From Ophioderma brevispina (Eukaryota; Echinodermata; Ophiuroidea; Amphilepidida; Ophiodermatidae), in NCBI GenBank assembly GCA_023653785.1, contig JAMKCH010035767.1, positions 1 to 64,000 of the forward strand: a stretch of DNA of 64,000 nt, written 5' to 3'. Below, piece after piece: positions 1-10,817 of this stretch. The notes below the pieces were generated by a model that was not told where the DNA came from, searched no databases, and worked only from the letters and a program-made list of their open reading frames with translations. How positions within the stretch are numbered: position 1 is the stretch's first letter; every line of letters starts with the position of its first letter. Made by a program: the position numbers and the translations under genes.

Positions 1-310
1 TGGGTTGGCTAATCAACGTGTTGCTTTACTCTTTTTTAATTGGTTGGCTTAGAAAAGTTAGCAACGCGTTGCTTTTTAACCTCCTGACTGGTTTGTTAAG
101 CAACGCGTTACTTTCATTAGCAAAATGCGTTGCTAATGAAAGTAACATGTTGCTCTTATTAGCAACGCGTTACTAATGTAAGCAACGCGTCGCTTAAGTA
201 CTGTCGGAAAGCAATGCGTTGCTTTGTGACTTTTATCATTATGATTGGTTGGTAAAGCAATGCGTTGCTTTTCGAAAGCAACGCGCTGTGAGCAATACGT
301 TGTGACCTTT
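1..310. repeat. Array of ~10 palindromic 14-mers (AGCAACGCGTTGCT)
   Basis: About ten copies or near-copies of the perfect palindrome AGCAACGCGTTGCT lie in the first 310 bases, with irregular spacing. Variants include AGCAACGCGTTACT, AGCAATGCGTTGCT and ACATGTTGCT. Around 105-165 two copies sit in a larger hairpin, with ACTTTCATTAGC facing GCTAATGAAAGT. The array starts at or before the window edge. It looks like a decayed palindromic satellite or the interior of a hairpin-rich mobile element. No protein signal is convincing here. Confidence 0.75.
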
Positions 311-317
311 TTAGCTT

Positions 318-590
318 GCTATATACGTCGCGAAAATATGTCGTTATGTGACGCGTTTGCGCAAATACGTCACTATATGAAAACGACAAAATAACAACTC
401 TACCGTGGGAGAGCGTGGCCCACTGGGTTAGGCTTGAGATCTACCCAGGCTAAATAAGACAAAAAAGGAAAAACACGTCGCACAAATACGTCACTATGTG
501 AAACGGCGAATACTTCAAAATGCAGATACGGTACTATGGACATGCGCAGAAAAGATTTTCGACAAATATGTCGTTATTAATTAATATTTG
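318..590. repeat. Short TACGTCACTATATGAAA-type repeats
   Basis: A second simple motif, roughly AAATACGTCACTATRTGAAA with variants AAATATGTCGTTATGTGACG, recurs near 319-385, 474-510 and 559-590. A SINE fragment (408-474) interrupts it. The motif shares the ACGCGT/ACGTCR flavour of the palindromic array to its left, so both may be parts of one degenerate repeat. Its function is unknown. Confidence 0.5.
408..474 (+). mobile_element. Internally deleted tRNA-derived SINE fragment
   Basis: The left part (GAGAGCGTGGCCCA, 409-422) matches the 5' A-box region of the full SINE at 52,943-53,325. The right part (TACCCAGGCTAAATAAGAC, about 442-460) matches that SINE's 3' tail. The roughly 300 bases between are missing. 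This is an old copy that lost its middle, or a 5'/3' junction product. The A-rich end at 460-474 fits a SINE tail. The B box is absent, so it cannot be transcribed as a tRNA-like unit. Confidence 0.7.
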
Positions 591-829
591 ACTAATTAAG
601 CCACTTTGAGGTTTGAAATTTGGTGAATTTGTAGAGAAGTACAAACAAACATATGCCGAATTTCTCCAAAAAGTAAAAAAATGTCGAATAAGTCACTATT
701 AGTCAGGCAGCAGTTGTCAGCTACTGCGATAATTTTGCCAACTTTGATTTTTCTCTTTCATGTGTTCAAGGACATCACGAGGAATCGCTTTCAACTTGTC
801 GCCGAATTTTCAGTGTCGTATTTCGTCAC

Positions 830-1460
830 CTGGGGGCGCTTTTTCAAAATGGCCGCCAAAATTATAGAAAATCGAATAAAAGCGTATTGTTTACCACAAG
901 TACCATCTAAAGGATTAGGTTTCTGCGTTATTTTGGCCAAGTGACCGTTAAAAATGATTTAAACCAAAACAGTGTTGGCCTGGAACGATAGAGGGCGTTT
1001 TTTTCAAAATGGCCGCCAAAATCATAGATAATTCATAATTCATTAAAAGCATATGGTTTACCAAAATAACATCTAATAGGGTCGGGTTTCTGGATAATTT
1101 TGGCTAGGTAATCTCTAGAAATGTTTTCAAATAAAAACAGTGTTGTTCAGGAATAATTGATACCGGATTTGTTTCCAAAATGGCCGCCAAAATCATAGAA
1201 AATTAATTAAAAACTGTCCTAAAACATAGTATTGATCAAAATGCCATTTATAGAGTGGAGTTTTCTAGATTATTTTAGCCTACTGATTTCCTATAATATG
1301 TTAGGACCAAAAGTGCTATTCTTTACCACTACTAAAGGGCGCTTTTTTCCAAAGATGGCTAACAAAATAATTAGAAATTACCGAAAAAAATATTAAAAAG
1401 AACATCATTATGTGGACTTGTTTTTCGAGATTTTTACTCTAGTGAATTTTAAAGATGTTT
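830..1460. repeat. Diverged tandem satellite, ~160-175 bp unit, four units
   Basis: The landmark CAAAATGGCCGCCAAAAT occurs near 845, 1005 and 1175, with a degraded copy near 1350. Each copy follows a GGGCGC-TTTTT stretch and precedes ATAGAAAAT. Downstream landmarks also recur in order: a TTACCA-ACATCTA block, a GGTTTCTGGATAATTTTGGCTA block and an AAACAGTGTTG block. The period is 160-175 bases. Divergence rises toward the last unit. No ORF spans the array. Confidence 0.75.
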
Positions 1461-2585
1461 TACATCAGAAACAATACTATTCACAATAGATTAACCTCTC
1501 TCCAAGATTTGTGGAGTAGAGCACAATTTGAATATATGCTTAACCTTGTTGGAAATGAGTAATGGCACACTAATATTAACTAATGTTACACAACCCAAAT
1601 TCCACAAAATGACAGAGATCCACGTTTTGCTGATATTTGTGATAAAAATAGCCACAATTTAGAGAAAACTTTGGGACACAAGAAAGGAACCTTTTTGATG
1701 ATGAAAGGTTCAAAAAGTAAAAAAAAAAATGGGCATTTTTAGGGAGTTTGGGTCAACCTTTGAAGGACCTCCCAATAAACAATACTGCACGCATGCCCTG
1801 GAGATAGCACCAATACCAATACATGTATCACTGATTGGATACAAGAGGTAAAGTATATTTTGTAGCTTTGGCGTAACTTTTCGACCAGTAGGGCACGTCT
1901 GCGTATCTTGGTATATACTTTGTCGTAAAAATGCTAATTAGAAAGGAACCAATTTGAGGGAATTTTAGTTTTCACTTAATGTCAGGTGGGTAGTGCTTTT
2001 CATAAAGACAAAATGATGAAACATGTCTGCCAAATCAGACGTGAACAATGTTTGTGTGCCCATTTGTGTTCTCCTATGGGATAACAATGGAAAAATTTAT
2101 TCGCGCAATTGCATATGAAAGGGCAACACAAGTTCCCCAGCCCGGTTGTAGAAGTTTTTCCACCCATAATTAGATCCCATCATCTTGAAACATGAAAGAT
2201 GAAAAAAATCAAAGTTGGCCAAATTATCGCAGTAGTGATAAGATAGTGACATCTGCTGACTGACTACTATGTTAACGCTGCCGATAACAATCATGTGCTA
2301 ATGTGAACCAATCACGTCACCAAGGGCCATCATACAACATATACGATTTAAACCATTGTAATGTAAACACAGTGCACATGCCGTACCATCGACAAAGATG
2401 GAGGAAGGGCGATGGTATCAAATGGAGCAGAACTAATGGAGCAAATCAAGGACTTGTCATTGTCCTTGTTAGCGCCAAAACAGATCATTCACTACACGAA
2501 GCATGGTTGTTCAGTTGAATGGAATGACGCATGACGATATGCTGATTGGCATATGCAGAATAAAGGGCTAAATTCTGTATGTATT
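1461..2585. other. No recognisable feature
   Basis: AT-rich sequence without a convincing ORF, tandem repeat or inverted repeat. It contains short A runs near 1720. The 65- and 71-codon ORFs at 2,097-2,518 show no domain and look like chance. One short echo was noticed: the reverse complement of the GATAATTTTGCCAACTTTGA region at 729-748 resembles 2,208-2,232, so the two flanks may share an old inverted repeat. Confidence 0.4.
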
Positions 2586-2589
2586 GAAA

Positions 2590-4830
2590 AACAAATTTAC
2601 CAGTTTAGATGTTGAGAGTTTGGTTGAATTCTACGATGCTAGTTTACGCGAAGTTCTTGACCCATCACGCCCCCCATTGAACACGCGCACTGTTAAGGAT
2701 CGCCCGTCTGCCCCTTGGTTGACAGCTGAAGTAAGAGATGCTCGGCGAAGAAGACGACGTGCTGAGCGACGGTGGCGCAAAACTAAGCTCATGTCCACAA
2801 GGAAAATCATGGAAAATATATGCAAGCAGAGGAATGGAAGGCCAAAGATAAGATCCTATATTGCTGCGAAAAGGGACAATTCTTTGCTAGCCAAATTGAC
2901 AATGTACTTTTCCACCTAAACAGTCTTCAACCTATCAAATCAGCTTCTAGGTAAATCAAAGTCGAGTACTTATCCATCAAACATTCCCCCAAATGAACTA
3001 TCTGACAAGTTTGGCCAATACTTTTCCGATATAAAATCATGCGATTTAGAGAGAAATTGGAAAAAACTAGATGCTCGGGGAATTCTCAACCACCTTTCGT
3101 TGGTTGGCTATTGCACGGAACCAGCTTTTTGAGCATATATTTTCTCCTGTATTCTGAAGCTGATAATAAGACTTGTTGAGTAGTAAAATTGCCCACAAAG
3201 GTTGTATCTTGGATCCGCTGCCAAAACGAACTGAAGTCAAGGAGTTGTGCCGAACGATCTGGGTCCTCTCATAATCGTATTATTAAGATTCTTGTATCTG
3301 GTTCTGTTCCTTCTCAACTTAAACAAGGCCTCATTTGTTCCCATTTTAAAGAAATCTGGACTTGATCGCAAACATCCTTCAAAACACAGACCAATTTCAA
3401 ACCTTCCATTCTTTCCAAAAATACTTGAAAAATTGTGTTCTTAAGCAATTACAGAAACACATTTTTTAGATCTAAGCTTCTTGAAGCTAACCACTCAGCG
3501 TATAGCCAGGGTCATAGCGTGGCATGGATGGAGACCGCCAGTACTGGTGGTCATGACAACTTGGTGACCAAATTGACGAGAAGTTAGTCTCACTATTTCA
3601 CTCTTGACCTCAGTGCTGGTTCGACACGGCTGACCATTCTGTTTCCTCAAGCGTCTCGAAGTGAGTTTTGGTATCAACGGAAATGTATGTTCATGGTTCC
3701 CCTCATATGTTTCCCATCGTTCTCAGTCAGTTATCGTCGCTTGTAATGTCTCCAAATCGCGTCCGCTTTTGTACGGGTTCCCACAGGGCTCGGTACTCGG
3801 GCCGGTATTATTTTTGTTATAATACAATCGCTCTCTGATGTTATCAATCAGTACACATTGTTCGTATTACAAGTACGCCGATGATACTTAGATTTCATAT
3901 TCTGGGGGAGCATGAGAATTTGTTGTGTCAACTAAGGCAGCTATTCAAGGATTGTATTAGTGCCATTTTGAGTAGGATGGCAGTAACAAGCTTTGCTTAA
4001 TACTGACAAGACGGAGTTGATGACCGTTGGTACGGATTCTCGTTATTAACCAGATTTTTGAACGAGTATGACTATCGGATTTTGGGACTGCTGACATCAT
4101 TTTTCAAATTATCTCAAGACCTCGGGTTCGATTGATCAATCACTTTTATCCATGTCTAAAACATATTAGTGAACAATCTGCCGTTCTGCAATTTATCTTT
4201 AGACAGAGTGGATGTATTATAGACCTTACCTATCTGAAAAAGCATCGATTCATGGTTAATTCGATCATCATCTCACGCATGATTTTTTGTATTCCATTTT
4301 AATCGTATTCACTTCGACCACTACAACGTTTACACCGTATCACAAATTGTGTCTGCTCGTCTCTAATTCTCAAGAAACGAAAACATTACCATATTACCCT
4401 TGCTTGTTGAGCTTCACTGGCTACCGTGGAATTTCGCATAAAATTCAAACTGGCCGTTTTTGCCTTCAGATTTCGAAGTTACCTTGCCGTTATATTTGTC
4501 ATTCTGGCTTTCCACTTACCAACCATAACGTTCAATCCGTTCATCATCTGAAAAGTTATTGAAACTTCCACGGCGTTAAACCTTTAATCAGCTGGTGAAC
4601 GCTCAGTTCATTTTGCTGCGTCAGCGTTGGAATTCCACTTCCAATCAGCATTCGTAGTATCCCAAAATTCCAAGACTTCAAAAGTCAGCTTAAAAAATCA
4701 CCTTTCGTCAAGCTTTCATAGCTCATAGCTGTTTGTTTGATTGTTTGGTTGATGTTATGGCGCTCTTGAGTTTTTTGAAGATTTGCGCACTTTAAAGAAC
4801 ATTATATTATTTATTATTATTATTTATAAT
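2590..4830 (+). pseudogene. Decayed non-LTR retrotransposon (LINE) ORF2, RT to 3' tail
   Basis: Pieces of one LINE polyprotein appear in order on the + strand in shifting frames. (1) 2,590-2,800 is a linker between endonuclease and reverse transcriptase, with a PSAPWLTAEVRDARRRRRRA segment. (2) 3,330-3,440 is RT block 1-2 (VPILKKSGLD then RPISNLPF). (3) 3,660-3,815 ends in FPQGSVLGPVLF. (4) 3,874-3,885 is the catalytic YADD box. (5) 4,410-4,720 is the C-terminal region (LHWLP, FRIKFKLAVFAFR after a shift, then PISIRSIPKFQDFK). The 3' end at about 4,800-4,830 has an ATTATT repeat tail. The tail and C-terminal LHWLP region are typical of the CR1/L2/Jockey group. Numerous frameshifts and stops, and no complete endonuclease, show a dead 5'-truncated copy. 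Its clade is not certain. Confidence 0.9.
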
Positions 4831-4835
4831 GTGGT

Positions 4836-5814
4836 TATTAGGACTTAGGTGAGATGAGGCTGCTTTATCGAGTATCTTGGAAATAAATATAAATTTCGCA
4901 GTCAGGGGGCCGATAATTTTTCAGATCATTACATTCAGAGCCTGCTTTCAATGGGGCTAATCTTAAACATGATGGTGTAATCCCAGACTCAAAAGGATTC
5001 GTTGTTTAAATTTGTGGTAATAGTAACCAATATGTCTAACAATCTTTCAAAAGGGATGTTGGCATAGGACCAGGAGCACGTCGGATGAAGATGGATGATT
5101 TCCATCCTGTTATCAAATGGCTTAAATTTACCAAAGCTGCCTGCTGAAGTTTTCAGCCACATAAAAACTTATCTTGCAAAACAATATTATCCAGCTTGGC
5201 CAGTATTGCATCAACCTTCCATGGGGGAATAATAATGCAATGTATTTGCCATAAGGTCTTGTTGTGCAGGTGCTGTCAGGAAAGGTCCCCGCTCTATGCT
5301 TCCTTTAACTCGCCTTGCTTCCCGGACCTTGTCTGGATACCATGGTGCATTTCATATTACCTTACAAAGACTTGTAGTTTTGTCAAGTAATCACGACAGC
5401 ATATTATTGAATAGTATGGCAAAGTTGAACGATGTTGGGTCAATATTGACAAGTGCAGAATGAAATATACATTTTTGAAGGGGGGGGGGGGGAATCGGTC
5501 CCAATTTATGTCCGCGAAGTCTACGAAAGACAACAGACTTTCTTGATGGTTCTGGACGAGCAAAATCGAGTGCACCAATTACTGCATAATGTCGGTTGTT
5601 TGTTCCTAATTTGACTGGCCTAATAATGATCCTTCATGGGCAATAAGGGATTGTGTGTGACGTGTGTAGTATCGCTAGAGCCGGCCTGTATTCAAGTGAT
5701 CTTCAATAACAAAATATCATTTCGCATTGTACCTCATGTAGCGGCAAAATTCTTCTATTGAAAGGATACTCACTCCCATGTTTCGGATAGCAACCATTTT
5801 TTAGAAGATATCTA
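4836..5814. other. No recognisable feature
   Basis: Nothing coding is supported. A poly-G run lies near 5,480-5,491. The flanks of the LINE tail and of the minisatellite that follows are otherwise unique by eye. Confidence 0.4.
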
Positions 5815-6598
5815 TGAACTATGCATCCAACCTGCTTTGCACCTGGACACTTCCATGTGTTCAGTTGAGTGTATTGTTTGACATGCATCCATCTGCTTTG
5901 CACCTGATCACATTCCATGTTTCATTTGAGTGTATTGTTTGACTAGCCAGCCACCTGCTTGCACTTGGATCACATTCCATGTTCATGTGAGTGTTTGTTT
6001 TTGACTATGCATCCACCTGCTTTGCACCTGATCACATTCCATATGTTTCAGGTGAGTGTATTGTTTTGACTATGCATCCCTCTGCTTTGCACCTGGACCA
6101 CATTCCATGTGTTCAGGTGAGTGTATTGTTTTTGACTATTCAGCCACCGCTTTGCACGTGGGACCACATTCCATGTGTTCAGGTGAGTGTGTATGTTTGA
6201 CGTGCATCCATCTGCTTTGCAACTGAATCACACTTCCATGTGTTCACGTGAAGTGTAATTGTTTGACTATTCATCCCACCTGCTTGGGGGTTGCAACTTG
6301 GATCACATTCCATGTGTTCAGTTGAGTGTATTGTTTTACTATGCATCCACCTGGAATTTGCACTTGGATCACTTCCATGTGTTCACGTGAGTGTATTAGT
6401 TTGACTTATTCAGGCCACCTGCTTTGCCACTTTGATCACCTCGCGATATGTTCCGGTGAGTGTATTGTTTGACTATGCATCCTCTGCTTTGCACCTGGAT
6501 CACATTCCATATGTTCACGTGAGTGTATTGTTTGACTATTGCCATCACTGCTTTTCACTGGATCACATAATGTTTAAGAAGGTGAGCGTATTGGTTCC
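5815..6598. repeat. Minisatellite, ~63-bp unit, 12 units
   Basis: Twelve head-to-tail units can be lined up by eye. The consensus order is TATGCATCCACCTGC, TTTGCACCTGGATCACATTCC, ATGTGTTCAGGTGAGTG and TATTGTTTGAC. Units vary from about 59 to 72 bases, mainly by one- or two-base indels. Some units begin TATGCATCC and others TATTCAGCC, hinting at a two-unit higher-order repeat. The last unit (about 6,541-6,598) is degraded. A 69-codon ORF through part of it is a by-product of the repeat. Much of the indel variation may be sequencing error. Confidence 0.92.
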
Positions 6599-6689
6599 AA
6601 ATATATGACTGTTTAATTCGAAACACTGGCATAGAGATCGTCTGAACTGGCGCTTTACTATACTGAGTTGATCGGGCTGATTTTCTTAA

Positions 6690-6765
6690 AATATAATAAT
6701 AATAATACCCGACATTTGTAAAGCGCCTTTTCCTAAGGATTCAAAGCGCTGTTGGCTACTATTAT
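6690..6765. mobile_element. Short (AAT)n-bounded retroelement-tail fragment
   Basis: An AATAATAATAATA run (about 6,693-6,707) is followed by CCCGACATTTGTAAAGCGCC and GGATTCAAAGCGC, then TACTATTATTATTACG. The layout resembles the 3' ends of L2/CR1-like LINEs and their SINE partners, which carry short A/T-rich triplet tails next to a conserved AAAGCGC stretch. The LINE at 2.6-4.8 kb also ends in an ATT tail. The assignment is tentative. Confidence 0.4.
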
Positions 6766-6848
6766 TATTACGCTTGCCCAATACTTTGGTTTGATTATTT
6801 AACATTAAAGTTTGTTTCAAAGTTAATTCCAAAATTTTTAAAACTTAA

Positions 6849-7690
6849 GTGCCTAAGGTGTTTTCACCTCCACAGTTGGTGCCTAAGGGGGGGGGGTGGG
6901 GTTCCATGAACCCGCCCTAAGGAAACCACTTTCCCGATGGCATTTTCAAATGAAACTCCTACCACCTTTAGTGGGGCCTAATAACCAGGGCAAGGTGCAA
7001 TCTAAATGAGTTCCGGTTTAGCGTCTGGAAATTTAGGGGCACATCATTGTTTTCGAAAATCCTTCAAAATCGCTCAAAAAGTACCATGAGGTTTCCGCGG
7101 GCCCTGCCTCCTCATGCATACACATGGCAATCATTTTGATGTTATATCTACTCTAGACGACCAATTTACATATATGTAACACAACATTACATTTTTGTAC
7201 ATTCTTGTATTTTTTGTGGGGGCGTTAACTACGTCATGTATTTGCCATAGGTTTGGATAGCAATGGCGCGCAGTCCCTCGATGATGGAATCGCTCTTTCT
7301 TTTTCAGTCACATAAGGGTTATTAATTTGTTTTCTGATTATGTAATTAAATAAATTTTTGGCGTTCATGCATATGAACATCATAAGCAGAAAATATTTTT
7401 CTGGCAAACAGGGTTTGCCTAATTTTTTATTTAAATCACACACTCCCGTTGTGGCCTGGGGGGGGGGGGGGTCCTAGGACCTCAACCTCATTATCCTCAT
7501 TAACACGTGCGAGAATTTTTAGTAAATTTTTTTTATGGAAAAGAAGCGCCATCGAATAAGTTGGCACAATACAAATAAATTAGACCTTCGAAATATTTTC
7601 CGAGAGTGAGAATACACTTCGGTCCGCGAAAAACACCAAAATCGTGGGTACTCTGGAACCTCCCCCCCCCCCCTTAGGCACTCAGTATAT
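6849..7690. mobile_element. Non-autonomous TIR element, ~0.8 kb
   Basis: The left end (6,865-6,907) reads CCACAG, a few bases, GTGCCTAAGG, a G run, then GGTTCCA. The right end (7,653-7,694), reverse-complemented, reads CCACAGATATACTGA, GTGCCTAAGG, a G run, then GGTTCCA. GTGCCTAAGG also occurs once more at 6,849. The inverted ends, the intervening ~770 bases without a transposase ORF and the length suit a MITE-like element. No target-site duplication could be fixed, so outer limits are approximate. Internal G runs (7,459-7,472) are likely mis-sized. Confidence 0.6.
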
Positions 7691-7919
7691 CTGTGGTCTT
7701 ACACAAATTAATTTGTGATCTTTGCTCTTATACATACAATCTTCTTTCTGTGCTCCTATTGCGTCGTGTGGAACTTCTAATCATATCACTCATGTGTTAA
7801 ATATGCCTGGCTTCTGTTTGTCTACCCATCGCGTCTCGCTACTCTCTCTTGCTGCCGGGGAACCTAGTTTCGCTGCTGCCATGTGGCGTATAGCTTGATG
7901 CTTCTCGTCTCTTGCTGTC

Positions 7920-9180
7920 GAGACACGCACATGACGTGTCAAAAGAAGGGGGAGGAGAGGGGAAAAAAGAAGCAGGGGGGGGCGGAGCAAAAACAGATGA
8001 GTTCTGTGACCTGGTGATGGAAACCAAGAGGGGCAGGTAGGGTAGAAAACAAAACTGCTGATAAATAAAAAAACGGGAAAAAAGAAAAGAACGGCGAAAT
8101 GACAAAAAAAGCAACGCAACTGACAGACAAAAAAAAAAACAAACAAAAAAAAAAAAAAAAAAAAAAAAACAACAAAAAAAAAAGCAGAAACCGGAAGGAA
8201 AAGGGGGATATAAAAGTATAGGAAGGGAAAGATAATTGTATTTTAAAACCAAGAACGGGAAAGAAAACGGAACGGCAGGGTGAGGAACGGACATTGGAAT
8301 AAGAAAGCAGGGTGTGAGAGCTTCATAAGTTTTCAGCAGAGAAGGGGGATGTGTGTGAGAGAGTAAGCAGATAATATCAGTGTACATAGTCACAGGTGTT
8401 CTCGGGGGGACGGGATACAGGAAAAGCTGCAGATGCCCTCGGTAAAGGGGCATGTGTGCCGATCGTCCTGTGGTGGGACTCCGTAGCTTGTGACGCCGGA
8501 AGGAGTTAGCGAGGGGGGAGCACTTGAAGGCTTAGTATGGTTTACGCAGTGGCGTCGTGAAGGGTCACCGCAAAACCGGGCAGGCCCAAGGATAGAAACA
8601 AAAAAAAACCAGCAAAGGGGAAGGGGGGCCACGAGCAAGATTAGCACAGGAATTGCAGAAGCTCTTTACAAGGGGCAGTAGGGGGTTAGGCCTCAAACGG
8701 CAAGTTGCTTTCCCCCACGGTACTTGGATGGGCCCTATGTGCAAGTGCCTACTGTCGCTCATTGATATCAAGTAGAGGAAATAGCACAAACAATGCGCAC
8801 ATGATCGGAACAGCACCGTTAGTCTGCTAAAGCAAACTAATAAGTTGGTTTGGGTGTGCCTGGACACCCGACCGACCCGAAAACAAAACCGCGCCGTACT
8901 GCGAAAGGTTTGATGCTAAAGGTAGCACACCATCAAAGAGGCTTTCGGTCCTGACCCAGTAGTTTGCATGCCACAAGGAAAATAGAGTCTTCCGGGGTGA
9001 CCAACACAAAGACGAAAAAACACACAAACAGGAAACAGGGAAAAAAACGTATGCGAGTGGCAGCGGTAGGCATCTTTTAGAGGAAAACATTGAGGAGATT
9101 CTAAAAACTAAGTTAAGCAAAAAAAGCCGAACCGACAGGCCTGAGAGGGGTGGGCTCCGGGTCCGCCCAACAACCATAGT
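7920..9180. repeat. Purine-rich low-complexity tract with long poly-A
   Basis: The + strand is dominated by A and G, with long A runs at about 8,130-8,180 and many GGGG/AAAA blocks. Minus-strand ORFs of up to 204 codons cross it, but they translate as F/L/S/P-rich low complexity and have no domain. Composition returns to normal near 9,180. This may be a genuine purine tract or poor consensus, and other biased stretches in the window favour the second reading. Confidence 0.65.
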
Positions 9181-10079
9181 TTTTATGCCTAACGGAACAT
9201 GAAGTCGGCCTAAAAGGGTCTGCCCAGCCCTGCGCCCAGTCTTTGTTGTGATTGAGTGATTTTAAAACGCCCTCTTATATTGGAAGGTTGTCCATATGCG
9301 GTAACATGTAACTTTGGTCATTTCGTCGTATTTGATAGGTCGTGAAAGAGGTCTTTTCCATTTCATACTGCACATGTTCGATGTTAATAGTATCATTAAT
9401 GCCATGTCATTCTAATACTAAATGACTGCATGAACATCCTAAAGAGAGGGCGAGAGAACGGTCTCACACAATGTCTGAAGCTGTAAGAACGACCTAACCT
9501 TTCAAAATGGTAGGAACTCAGAGTCAGTAAAAATATACGGCAGTAATTTCGGCCATAATTTAACTTTACTTGCTGGCGAAGAAGTTAGATAATAAACACA
9601 TATCCAACGCGGACTTCCAGCCTGAGGATAGTGGAACATCAAACTTGTTATATATCTGTCCAGGAACACAGTTTAACCGAACTACAGGATAATGAACTAT
9701 TAAGACGTATATAACCGACGTCCTTTAAACTAATTGTATCAGCTCCATACGTCATACCACGTGACGTAAACTAAGTTGGTATACAGCGTGTCATAAGTTC
9801 CTAGGAACAGTGCAGGGACAGTTGCAACATTTACTAGCAGGGAAGAGTGTGCTTGTAGGCCTAATTGATCGGTACGAAAGTATGGGTCAAATGGCTGTAT
9901 ATTTTGTACATTAATTTTAAGACTGAGAAGGTTAACACATTAATTCTTCACACATGAGCGTACACATCTGCAATGATTAATTAGGTTAATTTACCTGGAC
10001 GTCGCCCAGACACGGAAAAGCATACACAGCTAGGACAGTTATGATCAGGATATTGCCTTGTTAGTAGGTTTATAAACGA
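9181..10079. other. No recognisable feature
   Basis: Ordinary AT-rich intergenic or intronic sequence. No ORF over 60 codons, tandem repeat or inverted repeat was recognised. Confidence 0.4.
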
Positions 10080-10817
10080 GAATCCCCATTCTAGAAGTTT
10101 GGGAAGAAGGTTCGAAGATGTTTGTTTTTCTATAGAATGAAGGGTGTTTAATCAGAATTTTTTTGGGTCCAACCTCTGGAAATGTGTGGAACTTTGTAAA
10201 ATTAAGGGGGTAACATTAGTACAGGGGTAATTTGAAATAACGTCAAATTAGTGATAAATGTACCCTAATGTCTTTGTCTCCTTATATGGATTAAAAAAAA
10301 GGGTCTAGTTTGTTAAGGTTCCCCGACCTTTAGTTACTCGGCTAAAGCCCTGATAATGTTCAAGGTCATTCTGTGGCCAAACAAAAAATCCAGTGCTCAA
10401 ATTGTTTTACCACCTTTCATTCATTCTTTGGGGACAAGCTCTGTAAAGACCCCTGTAGACACTCCTTCGTTTACTTTTGCCATGATTACGAACCCAAATG
10501 CCAACATTGTAATGTCAGGCAAACGGAACAATTTGAACACAGCTCTTCAACGAACTCGGAGCAACTGGGTAAACGTTTATCCCAGGGATGACCTTGCACC
10601 CTTAATAGTCCTGTACCTGTCTTAACTAAAGGTCGGAACAGAACAAACCATACGTGTTTTGTATCTTATATATGAGACCAATTTCCTTGGTGTACATTTA
10701 AACACAATTCGACTTGTTTTATCAATTACCCCTGTCCTAACTTTACCTCACCTCCCCTTATTTACAAAGTTTCACACTTCCCAGAGGTTGGACCCAATAT
10801 TCTGATTCTAGAATGGG
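10080..10817. mobile_element. Long inverted-repeat (foldback-like) element
   Basis: Arms of about 174 bases at 10,163-10,336 and 10,623-10,796 are inverted copies of each other. Shared blocks in order are TGGGTCCAACCTCTGG, GAACTTTGTAAA, a short AAGGGG stretch, ACAGGGGTAATT, AAATGTAC and CCGACCTTTAGTTA. Outside the arms a weaker pairing extends to about 10,080 and 10,817, where CCCATTCTAGA faces TCTAGAATGGG. The arms enclose a 286-base spacer that holds a Cys-rich ORF. Arms this long around a short spacer suit a foldback or long-TIR non-autonomous DNA element. No target duplication was fixed. Confidence 0.8.
10373..10591 (+). CDS. Small Cys-rich, zinc-finger-like ORF inside the foldback element
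   Basis: This 72-residue ORF almost fills the spacer between the two arms. Its cysteines and histidine follow C-x2-C-x12-C-x3-C-x-H-x5-C-x6-C-x2-C over residues 8-46, for example QCSNC, LCKDPCRH and PKCQHC. Ordered CxxC pairs like this suggest a zinc-binding fold. The C-terminal third is polar (S/T/Q/N-rich). The family is not recognised. It could be a captured exon, an element-encoded DNA-binding peptide or chance. A longer overlapping frame (10,356-10,625, 89 codons) has no such pattern. The start codon is the first ATG in frame; a spliced origin is also possible. Confidence 0.3.
   Translation: MAKQKIQCSNCFTTFHSFFGDKLCKDPCRHSFVYFCHDYEPKCQHCNVRQTEQFEHSSSTNSEQLGKRLSQG

Noticed and set aside
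1..310. CRISPR-like or origin-like palindromic array
   Set aside because: Spacing is irregular and spacers are not of uniform length. There is no associated gene and the context is eukaryotic.
7839..8453. 204-codon minus-strand ORF, the longest in the window
   Set aside because: It is the translation of a purine-rich tract and poly-A run, giving F, L, S and P runs with no domain.
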